A stretch of DNA of 52,064 nucleotides from positions 1 through 52,064 of the forward strand of contig DGTJ01000023.1 in the NCBI GenBank assembly GCA_002393725.1, read 5' to 3'. Positions within the stretch are counted from its first letter, which is position 1. Every line of letters starts with the position of its first letter. This document shows positions 7,924 through 16,271 of this stretch, one piece after another. Origin of the DNA: Prevotella sp. UBA4339 (GTDB lineage: Bacteria; Bacteroidota; Bacteroidia; Bacteroidales; Bacteroidaceae). The notes beneath the pieces were generated by a model. That model worked only from the letters and a program-made list of their open reading frames with translations, made no database searches and was not told the origin of the DNA. The translations under genes and the position numbers were made by a program.

Positions 7924-9180
7924 TTAACGAGATTTATGCTTAATCTTACGCATTTTCTCGAATGCCTTCAGCACATCTTCTGCATTCTGAATCATCTGCG
8001 TGAGTTTCTCTGTAGGTTTCTCCTCCTTGCGGGCGAGGTCGAGGAACTGGCGATAATAGGCTTCAGCCTGATCTTTATCACTCAGCAGATACATGTAGGC
8101 ATTGGCTATATTATAATATGTCGCTACGGAGCCGGGGTTGAATGCCAGATGCTGCTTCCAGGCCTCAACAGCCTCATTATAGTCCGCTGTCAGATAATAG
8201 CCTTCACCCTGCGAGAGAGTTATTGCTTTCATAACTGTTGTGTCGGGCTTCATCAGTTCGAGGGCAAGGTTCAGATATCCAAGTCCCTCCTCGTAGCGCT
8301 TCGTATCGACACATACCACACCGAGGCGATAGGCACAGCCCTGATGCTTCATCTGCGAGAGATACATGGCGGGCAGCAGGCACTGATACGCTCGCTCTAA
8401 GCTGTCAATGCGCCCGTAGCTCATGCCTAAGGAGTAGAGAGTATTGAATGTGGAGTCGCCTTGTGCCAGCAGCTGTTCATACTGCGTGGCAGCCTTGTCA
8501 AACTGACGGTCCATGAAATAGGCATCTGCCAGAGCTCGGTTCACGAGTATGTTCGTCGAGTCGGCACTATAGTATCTTCGGGCTGTCTCTATACCCTTCC
8601 AAGCCTGATCCTGCCTGGTATAGCCGAGGGTGAGTCCTGCCACCATCTCACCGTCCATCGGATAGTGGCTGACGAGGCGGCCTGCCCAGTAGACGTACGA
8701 GTCGGTGTCGCCCTGCTTCTGATAGCTGTAGGCAAGCTGTCGGAAGGCCTCATGCGAGAGCGAGTCCTCGGGTATGGTCTTCAGAAGCTCTGAGGCATCG
8801 CGGTAGCAGGCACGCTTATAGTAGCAGTCTGCCAGCTTCGCCTGAATGGAGCAGGAGACGACAGCACTCTGCTCCGCCGATTTCCGCAGTCGCTCGATAA
8901 TCTCCATCTGCTTCTCCTCAGGCAGTCTTTCGAGCTTGTCGAGAGGAAGGTCGAGGCTCTGGACTGCCTTAGTGCTGCTGATGGCCTTGGCGATAGCGTA
9001 TGCCTGCCGGTAGTACCTCAGCGCCTCAAGGGTGTTATACTGCTTCATGCAACTGTCACCCAGGCTTGTCAGCATCTGCAGCGAGTCCTGTCTGAGGTCC
9101 TGCGCCTTTACAGTCATCGCAGTCATGATTGCGATGGCACAAAGAATCCAGAACCTGATATGGCATCTCTTATTTCTCAT
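7924..9180 (-). CDS. Periplasmic TPR protein
   Basis: The start is set at the ATG at 9180 (MRNKRCHIRFWILCAIAIM), which gives a proper signal sequence ending near VKA and overlaps the upstream TlpA gene by 11 nt. A longer reading lacks a signal peptide. The product has ~418 residues, with at least six TPR-like helix pairs (ADAYFMDRQFDKAATQYEQ; YYNIANAYMYLLSDKDQAEAYY). It is a paralogue of the lipoprotein at 3092-4210, sharing the D-S-T-x-I-L-V-N-R-x-L-A core. It has no lipobox, so the two paralogues may differ in location. It probably acts as a protein-protein scaffold. Confidence 0.82.
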   Translation of the reverse strand: MRNKRCHIRFWILCAIAIMTAMTVKAQDLRQDSLQMLTSLGDSCMKQYNTLEALRYYRQAYAIAKAISSTKAVQSLDLPLDKLERLPEEKQMEIIERLRKSAEQSAVVSCSIQAKLADCYYKRACYRDASELLKTIPEDSLSHEAFRQLAYSYQKQGDTDSYVYWAGRLVSHYPMDGEMVAGLTLGYTRQDQAWKGIETARRYYSADSTNILVNRALADAYFMDRQFDKAATQYEQLLAQGDSTFNTLYSLGMSYGRIDSLERAYQCLLPAMYLSQMKHQGCAYRLGVVCVDTKRYEEGLGYLNLALELMKPDTTVMKAITLSQGEGYYLTADYNEAVEAWKQHLAFNPGSVATYYNIANAYMYLLSDKDQAEAYYRQFLDLARKEEKPTEKLTQMIQNAEDVLKAFEKMRKIKHKSR

Positions 9181-9949
9181 CGCTTGCCTCCTTGATCTTG
9201 GACAACAGCTGGGCACGCTTTGTCTTGTTGGTTCCATTCACGGAATAGCGCACAATGCCATGCTTATCGACAACGATGGTCAGAGGGAATCCATTATGGC
9301 CGATCCAAGCCAGCATATCGCGAGCCTCTACGAGATGGGTCCATGTGAAGTGATGCTTGTCGGTAATCCTCTTTGCTGTCTCGGCATCATGGAATGTGGC
9401 AGAGAAGAACATCACGTCAGGCAACTGCTCCTTCCACGTAGAGAGTTCTGGCATCTCCGCCCTGCAAGGCCCGCAGCCGGAGTACCAGAGATTGAGCACC
9501 ATCACCTTGCCCTTCACGTCGGCATTGGTCCAGGTGCGGCCGTCCATATCCTTCTCTGTGAATGCAGGGAACGGCTCACCCACCTTTGGCGAATATGAAG
9601 TGCCGTCGGGCTTTATGTTTGCCGTCGTCACTTCCTGCATCGTCCGCATCAGGTTGTCGCTTTTCAGAAACTGCTCCGCATTCCGCACCTGCTCCTTAGG
9701 AATGGCTTGCTTTATAGCCGACTCTGGCAACTCTGCACCATACTTGATGGAAAGCATTTTGTTTCCCGCGCTGTCTCTCACCGAGTAATAGGCCTCCTGC
9801 GCTTTGGGCAGATCCGGCATTTCACGAAAGAAATAGCCATTAATGAGAAGCTTTGGTACGATCGTATCGCTTCTTTGATACAAAGCCTCGCCGCTGACGG
9901 AGAGAGACGTCAGCAGGGCGAGGACAAACATTGCAATGATTCTTTTCAT
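9170..9949 (-). CDS. Periplasmic TlpA-like thioredoxin (short form)
   Basis: This 259-residue protein has a signal peptide (MKRIIAMFVLALLTSLSVSG), an ~100-residue N-terminal domain, and a thioredoxin fold with the redox motif CGPC at 159-162 (context NLWYSGCGPCRAEMPEL) plus a GFPLTIVVDKHG cis-proline region. The N-terminal domain includes a segment (KLLINGYFFREMPDLPK) like the TonB/plug-type peptides seen in Bacteroidota M56 operons. It begins 12 bp after the BlaR1-like gene and overlaps the TPR gene by 11 bp. It probably keeps a periplasmic client reduced. Confidence 0.88.
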   Translation of the reverse strand: MKRIIAMFVLALLTSLSVSGEALYQRSDTIVPKLLINGYFFREMPDLPKAQEAYYSVRDSAGNKMLSIKYGAELPESAIKQAIPKEQVRNAEQFLKSDNLMRTMQEVTTANIKPDGTSYSPKVGEPFPAFTEKDMDGRTWTNADVKGKVMVLNLWYSGCGPCRAEMPELSTWKEQLPDVMFFSATFHDAETAKRITDKHHFTWTHLVEARDMLAWIGHNGFPLTIVVDKHGIVRYSVNGTNKTKRAQLLSKIKEASDEK

Positions 9950-9961
9950 TTACGATAGAGA

Positions 9962-11818
9962 TTATTTCTTGGTTGTGATAATTACGACACCATTCTTGCC
10001 CTTCGCGCCGTATTTCTCGATAGACCACTTGTTCTTCAGCACTTCTATATGGTCTATCGATTTAGGATCGAGAGTCTTTATCTTCTCTGGTTCCATCGTC
10101 ACGCCGTCAACAATATAAAGAGGCTGGTTTTCAGAAGAAGTCTGTTTTCCAAAGCCAACAACAACCATCTCGTTCAGCATGTTAGCTTCTTCACGCTTAC
10201 CAGCTTCCTTTGTGTCTGCACCACCTTGGAGACGGAATGTAATAGGCACAGTATACTTCACACGGACAGGCTTCCCGTTCTGGGTTCCAGGCTCCCAGTC
10301 AGGCATGCTGTTAACAACACGAAGAGCCTCGGCATCAAGTGACGGATATACCGACTTGACTATTCTGGCATTTGAGATACTACCATCCTTCTCAACTACG
10401 AAAGTGGCGATTACTCTGCCCTGAATGCCAGCCTCCTCAGCATCCAACGGATAGCGAACACTCCTGACCAAGTACTCCATAAGGGCTGTCTGCCCACCTG
10501 GGAACTTAGGCATATTTTCTACCACATCAAATGCCCTGTCGGGATCTACCGTCTCCTTGTTCAAGTCGATAATATATTCATGGTCTTGCGAATATGCCTT
10601 ACTGACACCTATTGTAAAGGTATCATAGCCTACGTACATTACTTCTATACGGTCGCCTGCTGCCACTTCCATACGGAAATTGCCTTCCCTGTCGGTGATT
10701 GTCCCATAATTCGAGCCTACCACCTTTACAACAGCCCCTACGATAGGTGTATGATCTGCAATATCTCCATTGAGCACTTTTCCCTTGATGAAGAACTTCT
10801 CTACATCCGAAGCCTGGCTCGCCTCTTTCTCCCCTTCGTCGGTAGCCACCACCTGGAGATTAATTCCCGAGGCGGTCTTTATATTGGCATTAGCCTTGCC
10901 TTTCTTTACAGGCACCTGCTTCTGGGGCTCGTCGTATACATAGTCGGTAACAGTTCTTGCATTAAGTGCGAGTGCCGTACCTACGATAGGCAGCAGCGCA
11001 AGGAGCTTAAGCAGATGGCTGCTCTTTGAGTTTCTGTTTGTCATCATTGTTATTCGGTTTTTGAGGGTACTGTGACTGATACCGTTAGCAAGGGAGTACC
11101 CGCCTATGCTCGCGGCTTTGGTAATCAATAGGTATTGGTATTGACGTGCACTGATTCCCAAAGAGAGTACTTCACCGTCGGCCTCGTATTCATGGATGGC
11201 ACGCAAGTCGCTGCGGAGCATCCATATCGCGGGGTTGAACCACTGGAGGGCGGTGAGAATGTCAACGAGCAGCACGTCCCAGGAGTGCCTGAGTCGTATG
11301 TGAGCCCGTTCATGCGTGAGAATGGCAGCGTCGCCGGCTTCATAGTCGCTGCGGTTCATCACGATATAGTGCATCCAGCTGAATGGTGCCAGCCCTGCGA
11401 GACTGGTCACGCAGATGGTGGTCCCATCGTCCTGGGGATGCTGTTCGCTTCTGCGTATAAGACTGATGATTCTGAATACAGACCAAAGAGTGTGACAGAG
11501 CGTCGCCACAACTCCTATAATAAACACAGCGGGCAGGACAATCTCCCACCAAGGAGTCTGCTCTTCGCGGACTACACTGATCTCTCCGACATCCGTTGGA
11601 GCCAGTGCGCCAATATCGAGCAGTTCACTGTCCACCAGCTGCGTCTCATGCATCGTGATGACGCACAGAGGCAGCACAAAGGAGGCAACAGCCGTCATGA
11701 GCAGCACGATGCGGTTCACGCGGTGGAACGTCTCGCAGGCAAGCATCAGGCGGTAGAACATATAGAACACCACAATGAGCACTGCCACCTTAAGGTCGTA
11801 GATCAGGAAATCAATCAT
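9962..11818 (-). CDS. BlaR1/MecR1-type M56 sensor protease fused to a carboxypeptidase-regulatory domain, TonB C-domain and plug-like tail
   Basis: This 618-residue membrane protein has four parts. (1) An M56 domain with N-terminal membrane helices, zinc motif HERAH (169-173, HExxH) and EYEADGE near 210-216. (2) A carboxypeptidase-regulatory-like beta domain at about 343-415. (3) A TonB C-terminal domain at about 430-531, with the characteristic YPLDAEEAGIQGRV. (4) A tail at 546-618 that reads like a TonB-receptor plug (PLYIVDGV, IEVLKNKWSIEKYGAKG, GVVIITTKK). In the BlaR1 family, ligand sensing activates proteolysis that lifts BlaI repression. It overlaps the repressor gene by 8 nt. The ligand is unknown and no penicillin-binding domain is seen. 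Confidence 0.87.
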   Translation of the reverse strand: MIDFLIYDLKVAVLIVVFYMFYRLMLACETFHRVNRIVLLMTAVASFVLPLCVITMHETQLVDSELLDIGALAPTDVGEISVVREEQTPWWEIVLPAVFIIGVVATLCHTLWSVFRIISLIRRSEQHPQDDGTTICVTSLAGLAPFSWMHYIVMNRSDYEAGDAAILTHERAHIRLRHSWDVLLVDILTALQWFNPAIWMLRSDLRAIHEYEADGEVLSLGISARQYQYLLITKAASIGGYSLANGISHSTLKNRITMMTNRNSKSSHLLKLLALLPIVGTALALNARTVTDYVYDEPQKQVPVKKGKANANIKTASGINLQVVATDEGEKEASQASDVEKFFIKGKVLNGDIADHTPIVGAVVKVVGSNYGTITDREGNFRMEVAAGDRIEVMYVGYDTFTIGVSKAYSQDHEYIIDLNKETVDPDRAFDVVENMPKFPGGQTALMEYLVRSVRYPLDAEEAGIQGRVIATFVVEKDGSISNARIVKSVYPSLDAEALRVVNSMPDWEPGTQNGKPVRVKYTVPITFRLQGGADTKEAGKREEANMLNEMVVVGFGKQTSSENQPLYIVDGVTMEPEKIKTLDPKSIDHIEVLKNKWSIEKYGAKGKNGVVIITTKK

Positions 11819-12170
11819 TCTCTTCTATCTGCTTGATTAGTTCTTTCAGTTCTTCGACGGAGATTTTCTCTTCCTTTACGAAAGAAGAGACAGCAGAGAG
11901 GTAAGAGTCATTGAAGTAGTTCTTGATGACTCCTGCTATCGACCTGCGGCCGTATTCCTTCTCTGAGATTACGGGGAAGTACTGGTAGGTGTTGCCGAAC
12001 TGCCTGTGGTCGAGGAATCCCTCTTTCTCCAGTATCCTCACCAGTGTCGAGAGCGTGTTGAAGTGTGGACGAGGCTCGTCATAGTACTCCAAAAGCTCCT
12101 TCACGAACATCGGTCCGTGCTGCCAATACAGGTCCATTATCTCCTTTTCCTTATTCGTTAGCTTTTTCAT
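11811..12170 (-). CDS. BlaI/MecI/CopY-family transcriptional repressor
   Basis: This 119-residue winged-helix repressor shows the family start (LTNKEKEIMDLYWQHGPMFVKELLEYY), a recognition helix (PHFNTLSTLVRILEKEGFLDH) and a helical C-terminal dimerisation region. The length is normal. It is the first gene of the seven-gene minus-strand cluster and overlaps the M56 protease gene, which would cleave it. Three palindromes on its own promoter (12245-12305) are the likely binding sites. In known BlaI/BlaR1 pairs the repressor controls the whole operon including itself. Confidence 0.93.
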   Translation of the reverse strand: MKKLTNKEKEIMDLYWQHGPMFVKELLEYYDEPRPHFNTLSTLVRILEKEGFLDHRQFGNTYQYFPVISEKEYGRRSIAGVIKNYFNDSYLSAVSSFVKEEKISVEELKELIKQIEEND

Positions 12171-12238
12171 CTTTATATAGCTTTTTATCCGTAGCAGAAT
12201 TATGCATTATGCATCGTGCATTAAGTCAATACCGACTG

Positions 12239-12269
12239 CAAAGTAACTAAAACTTTTCGTTATATACAA
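12239..12269 (-). promoter_or_regulatory. blaI promoter
   Basis: On the minus strand, TTG (12269-12267), a 20-nt spacer, and TTACTTTG (12246-12239) fit the Bacteroidota -33/-7 promoter with one change in the -7 box. It overlaps two of the three palindromic operators. Confidence 0.6.
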
Positions 12270-12305
12270 CTAAAGTCTTTCGTTTTTAAACTAAATTAAT
12301 TAGTT
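12245..12305. promoter_or_regulatory. Three tandem 17-bp palindromic operators (putative BlaI sites)
   Basis: O1 AACTAAAACTTTTCGTT (12245-12261), O2 AACTAAAGTCTTTCGTT (12268-12284) and O3 AACTAAATTAATTAGTT (12289-12305) all have the form AAC-N11-GTT. Each pairs in 7 of 8 positions about a central base. Start-to-start spacings of 23 and 21 bp place them about two helical turns apart. O1 lies between the -7 and -33 boxes and O2 covers the -33 box, so occupancy would block transcription. Confidence 0.75.
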
Positions 12306-12380
12306 AAAGCGGCGGATTAACATTCTATAACAACAGAGGGAGATTTCTTTTCCCTACTGCATATTTTTCATCCCACGCCC

Positions 12381-12449
12381 TGAAACATAAGTTTCACGGC
12401 TTGGTATATACGTTTCACGGCTTGGAACATACGTCTCAAGCCGTGAAAC
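12381..12449. repeat. 21-bp tandem repeat with inverted copy; possible terminator of PUL1
   Basis: GTTTCACGGCTTGG occurs at 12391-12404 and 12412-12425 (21-bp period), and its inverse CAAGCCGTGAAAC at 12437-12449. This gives a 13-bp hairpin with a 12-nt loop. A smaller hairpin, TGAAAC/GTTTCA, precedes it. It lies just past the end of the last PUL1 gene and could separate PUL1 transcription from blaI. No U-run is present. Confidence 0.6.
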
Positions 12450-12476
12450 GGAAAATACATCGAATGAAAAAAACTT

Positions 12477-14027
12477 CTATTTCCCTAAGCTCACAAATGT
12501 CGTGATACTCCTTGGAGCCAGTTTTGCACTCCCGTCACATATGCCAACAGGCTTCAACGTCTCTCCAGAAACATCAGAAGTGCGATACATCTGCCATTTA
12601 TACGCCTTCTGGTCTGAAAGCCTTACATTAAAGTCCTTTAATGATTCGCTATAGTTGATGACAACCACCGCCCAGCTGCCATCCGAATTCCTGTATGCTG
12701 AGCACATTACGCCATAAGGATCGAACTCTTCAGATGAAGACACCTCATAACGCACGGCTCCAGGCCTGATGAAACGGCTGTAATTGCCCAAAGCCCACAT
12801 AAGCCGCGAATCAACAGCATAACCAGACTTGTTACCAATGTTTTCTCCTTTCCGGTTATGATCATCAGCGTAAATCCTGATTAGACCATCTTTATAATCA
12901 CCTCCCGCAGCACGCCACCACGACCAACTCTCAGCATCAGCATAAACAAGATCGTGATGAATGATGCGAGCCACATAGAGTGCCGTCTTCATGGAGAAGT
13001 CATAACCACCGCCACCGCCAATCTCCTCATCATTTCCCATGATGCACAGCTCCGTCTGCCAAAACTTCAGTCCATACTTGGCGATAGTGTCACGCAACTG
13101 CTCACGTATATCTTTCATATAAGGAACGGGAGTGTTTGTCCAATAGCTGTGACCAACCATCAGACGGGGCACGCTTGGCACGTTGCCGAGATAAGTATTT
13201 ACACTGTCTTTCGAGAAGAAAGAACGTATCTGATAGCCTCGCTCCCAATTAGTCTCATGAGTGTCGAGCATACAGCGATAGTCGCTCGACTCATCTACGA
13301 GTATCTGGGTGGTCAGCCTGCGCTTGTTGAATTCCCTACCCACCTCTCTCACCAGTCGAGCTATCTCATAGTTTGTAGCCGGTGAGCCTTCCTGCTTAGG
13401 TCCAAGCCAGTTCCAATGCCCGTCAGGCTCATTCACTGGGCAAAGGTAATCAAAGTGTATACCGTCATGCTCTTCGATACCTTCTACCACAGTTGCAAGA
13501 AAGCGGGCAAAGTCATCGTAGCAGTCATCCTTAAGATTTATATTGCCCCCACGACCCGTATTTGTGGCAAGACCATTCTGGGTAAAGTATACAGGCGCAG
13601 AGTTCATGAAAGCAAGGAAGTGGGGCACACCCCTCTCTTTCGCCAGACGAAGAAACTTACGCTGTCCTGACTGCTTCGTCCAGTCGTAGCTACCGTCTTT
13701 CGTGAGGAAACACTCTGTACGGGTGCCTGGCTGTATCTGCGAGTCTTTTCCCTGCTCAGCACTGCCTGCTCCAAGATTAAAGCGCCACACGGAGAGTCCG
13801 ATACCCTTAGGCTTGCCATCAGCATCGTTACCTGTAGAGAACAGCCAGTCGGCTATCTTATTTTGCTCGGCCTCATTCTCCCATAGTCCGATAAACTGCA
13901 TCGACCATGCATCTGAAGCTCCGAAGTGCCTGACGGTCTGGCGAGGCAGACTCGTCTCAATCACAAAATCAGAAGCCTGGCAGACAGATACTACTGCAGC
14001 CAGGCCTATTATCCATAAATATCTCAT
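12477..14027 (-). CDS. Secreted GH30 glycoside hydrolase (short form)
   Basis: This 516-residue enzyme has a signal peptide (MRYLWIIGLAAVVSVCQAS). The GH30 (beta/alpha)8 barrel starts with RHFGASDAW. The acid/base is Glu200 in CPVNEPDGHWNW and the nucleophile is Glu326 in FWQTEL. The C-terminal beta-side domain (WALGNYSRFIRPG, then ITTFVSLGK) is typical of the family. It overlaps the preceding GH30 gene by 4 nt and is clearly its paralogue without the N-terminal extension. GH30 includes endo-beta-1,6-galactanases, xylanases and glucosidases. The locus suggests beta-1,6-galactan, but the subfamily is not proven by what I can see. Confidence 0.87.
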   Translation of the reverse strand: MRYLWIIGLAAVVSVCQASDFVIETSLPRQTVRHFGASDAWSMQFIGLWENEAEQNKIADWLFSTGNDADGKPKGIGLSVWRFNLGAGSAEQGKDSQIQPGTRTECFLTKDGSYDWTKQSGQRKFLRLAKERGVPHFLAFMNSAPVYFTQNGLATNTGRGGNINLKDDCYDDFARFLATVVEGIEEHDGIHFDYLCPVNEPDGHWNWLGPKQEGSPATNYEIARLVREVGREFNKRRLTTQILVDESSDYRCMLDTHETNWERGYQIRSFFSKDSVNTYLGNVPSVPRLMVGHSYWTNTPVPYMKDIREQLRDTIAKYGLKFWQTELCIMGNDEEIGGGGGYDFSMKTALYVARIIHHDLVYADAESWSWWRAAGGDYKDGLIRIYADDHNRKGENIGNKSGYAVDSRLMWALGNYSRFIRPGAVRYEVSSSEEFDPYGVMCSAYRNSDGSWAVVVINYSESLKDFNVRLSDQKAYKWQMYRTSDVSGETLKPVGICDGSAKLAPRSITTFVSLGK

Positions 14028-16258
14028 TTAACTATATATTTCTTTCCATTCTTTATATAAATACCTTTCTGCGGACTGCTCACCTGCTGGCCGCCTAAAG
14101 AGTATATCTTATTGTCGGCAGCTCTTTCTGCCCTGATGTCTGAGATTCCAGAAGACTCTCCGAGAGTCATTACCACAGTAACAACCGAGCGCGAAGGAAT
14201 CTCTAAGTCAGAGGCATCGTTAAGCGCTGCAATATACTGCAAGTCATGATCTTTGTCTGTGACGTATGTCTTAACGCCCTTATTGCTCCTTCCTTCTATA
14301 GTAAGACCAATCTTACGGCTGATGCGATTCATATTGACAAAGACCGACACCAATGTGTTTCCGTCTGCTGATACCCAGGATGAAGCCATGAGGGCATTCA
14401 TCTCGTCAGCACCCTCAACGGCAACCCGCCTGTATCCAGGACGGATAAAGCGGCTATAGTTGCCCAGCACCCAGAGATTCTTGTCGGCAGTCAGCCTGCC
14501 GCCTTTCTTGATGTCACCGTAGCTCTCCTCGCCAGTGTCTCCGGCAGCATTCATCCTTATGAGATAGAAGCGGTTCTTCTGGCTCCACTTCTCCTGGGCA
14601 AATGCCGTCCAGTATGACCAGCCTGACATATTACCGTAATTAAGGTCACACCAGATAAGCTTTCCCATGTAGAGAGCAATGTCCATTTTTGTGGCTGCAT
14701 CATAACTTGCTGGAAATCCGGCAGATGTAGACGGTGCGGCATCGAGCATAGACCATTCTGTCTGCATGACTTCAACACCGTACTTGGCAGCTTCGTCGCG
14801 TACCTTCTCACGTATTGACTTCAGGTCGTCGTTTGTGCGGAAGGTCCAGTAACTATGCCCTCCAACTACTTTCGCCAGCGAAGGGAGGTCGCCGATATAG
14901 GTCGAAGAGTTGGTGCTGTTGAAAAAGGCATCGAGCTGCACGTCTGCGTTGATATTGTAGTCGCCCGGATGTCTCTTTTCATATAGGAAATACCACTTGG
15001 CTGCCTCTGGGATAAGCATTTTTGTAGTAAGGCTGCGGTTTTGGATGCTCTTGTCCAGTTCTTTGGCAAGTTTGGCGATATTCGCATTTTCCCAGGGCGA
15101 ACCTTCCTGGCCGTCCTTCCACTCATATTGCGGCTCATTGACTGGGTCTATGTAGGTCACGTTATAGCCTTCATCGGCAAAGTGCTTTGTTACGGTTGCG
15201 AGATATTCCGCGAAGTCATCGTAACAGTCATCCTTCAGGTTGCACTTTATACTCTGATTATTCGCATTAGCCTTGCCGTTCTTGGTAAAATAGACTGGTG
15301 CAGAATTTGAGAACAGCAGGAAATGGTCTACACCATAGTCTTTTGCCTGCTGCATAAACCACCGCTGCCCGTCGCATCGCGACCAGTCGTAGCTGCCATC
15401 TTCCTTCATGAAAGAGTCAGCACGGCGCGTCTCGTCCTCAATATTACTACCCGAGCCTTGCGAAGCAGAACCTGCCCCAAGATTCACTCTCCAGCAAGAG
15501 AGCCCTATTCCCTCAGGATTTCCACTGCTGTCCATCTGCTGACTGAAGAGCCATCGGGCTGCATTCTCTTTTTCCTCAGCACTGAAATAGTCGCCTACGA
15601 ATTCTGTCGTCCAGCAGTCGCTCGCTCCAAAGTCATGAATAGTCTGATAGCTGGTAGCTACATCTATCTTCACCTCTGCAGGAGGAAGAGCCTCGCCGGC
15701 ACCAAGAGAGATATCATCGAAGCAATAGGTGGCTTCGCCCCAACCGCTGCGGGGATCGCTCCAGTTACAGCTCAAGACAATATACAAGGTGCTGAGGGTC
15801 TTGCCGACAAAGCCTGACATATCAATGCTGATGCGCTCCCATGTGGCATCTTGCGACATCTTGCCATAGAAAAGCTGTCCACTGTCTTCATGAGTATTGA
15901 ATCCTATGCGCATTTCCTTAGGCTGGATAGAGCGATAGGCAAGCATGGTGAGAATACGATTATTGTCATCGATAGTCACCGGCTGCTGCAAGTCGAGAAT
16001 CAGGAAGTTCTTCCACCAGTCTGCGTCAGCCACATTGACAGCTCCAACACACTTATCAGAAGTGTTAAGCCCTGTCTTGCTAGGGTTGTCCATCACTCTG
16101 GGCTTAACAGAGAAGAGACTCCCCTGATAGTCCTTGTTGATTTTCAACTTGCCAGCAGTGCCGTCTTCGAAATCGGCAAGAAGCGTTGTTTGTGCACTTG
16201 CAATGATACCCATCATTGCCAAAACAAGAAATACCAGGGGGCGTCTCATCTTCATCAT
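14024..16258 (-). CDS. Modular GH30 glycoside hydrolase with N-terminal beta-sandwich and Por-type tail
   Basis: This 744-residue enzyme has a signal peptide (RPLVFLVLAMMGIIASAQ). Residues ~25-190 form a beta-sandwich ending YCFDDISLG, which looks like a carbohydrate-binding module. The GH30 barrel starts at ~205 (IHDFGASDCWTTEF), with acid/base Glu375 (DPVNEPQYEW) and nucleophile Glu501 (VMQTEWSM). The C-terminal ~45 residues (IYSLGGQQV, GIYIKNGKKYIVK) match the short Por-secretion-like tails of Prevotella enzymes, suggesting cell-surface export. The first codons allow starts at Met1 or Met4. It lies 13 bp after susD and overlaps the next GH30 by 4 nt. It is probably the surface endo-acting enzyme of PUL1. 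Confidence 0.88.
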   Translation of the reverse strand: MMKMRRPLVFLVLAMMGIIASAQTTLLADFEDGTAGKLKINKDYQGSLFSVKPRVMDNPSKTGLNTSDKCVGAVNVADADWWKNFLILDLQQPVTIDDNNRILTMLAYRSIQPKEMRIGFNTHEDSGQLFYGKMSQDATWERISIDMSGFVGKTLSTLYIVLSCNWSDPRSGWGEATYCFDDISLGAGEALPPAEVKIDVATSYQTIHDFGASDCWTTEFVGDYFSAEEKENAARWLFSQQMDSSGNPEGIGLSCWRVNLGAGSASQGSGSNIEDETRRADSFMKEDGSYDWSRCDGQRWFMQQAKDYGVDHFLLFSNSAPVYFTKNGKANANNQSIKCNLKDDCYDDFAEYLATVTKHFADEGYNVTYIDPVNEPQYEWKDGQEGSPWENANIAKLAKELDKSIQNRSLTTKMLIPEAAKWYFLYEKRHPGDYNINADVQLDAFFNSTNSSTYIGDLPSLAKVVGGHSYWTFRTNDDLKSIREKVRDEAAKYGVEVMQTEWSMLDAAPSTSAGFPASYDAATKMDIALYMGKLIWCDLNYGNMSGWSYWTAFAQEKWSQKNRFYLIRMNAAGDTGEESYGDIKKGGRLTADKNLWVLGNYSRFIRPGYRRVAVEGADEMNALMASSWVSADGNTLVSVFVNMNRISRKIGLTIEGRSNKGVKTYVTDKDHDLQYIAALNDASDLEIPSRSVVTVVMTLGESSGISDIRAERAADNKIYSLGGQQVSSPQKGIYIKNGKKYIVK

Positions 16259-16271
16259 CTATTCGAACTAA

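Noticed and set aside
9962..12170. Beta-lactam resistance locus
   Set aside because: BlaI/BlaR1-like genes are present but there is no beta-lactamase or penicillin-binding protein; the downstream genes are TlpA, TPR and a TonB receptor.
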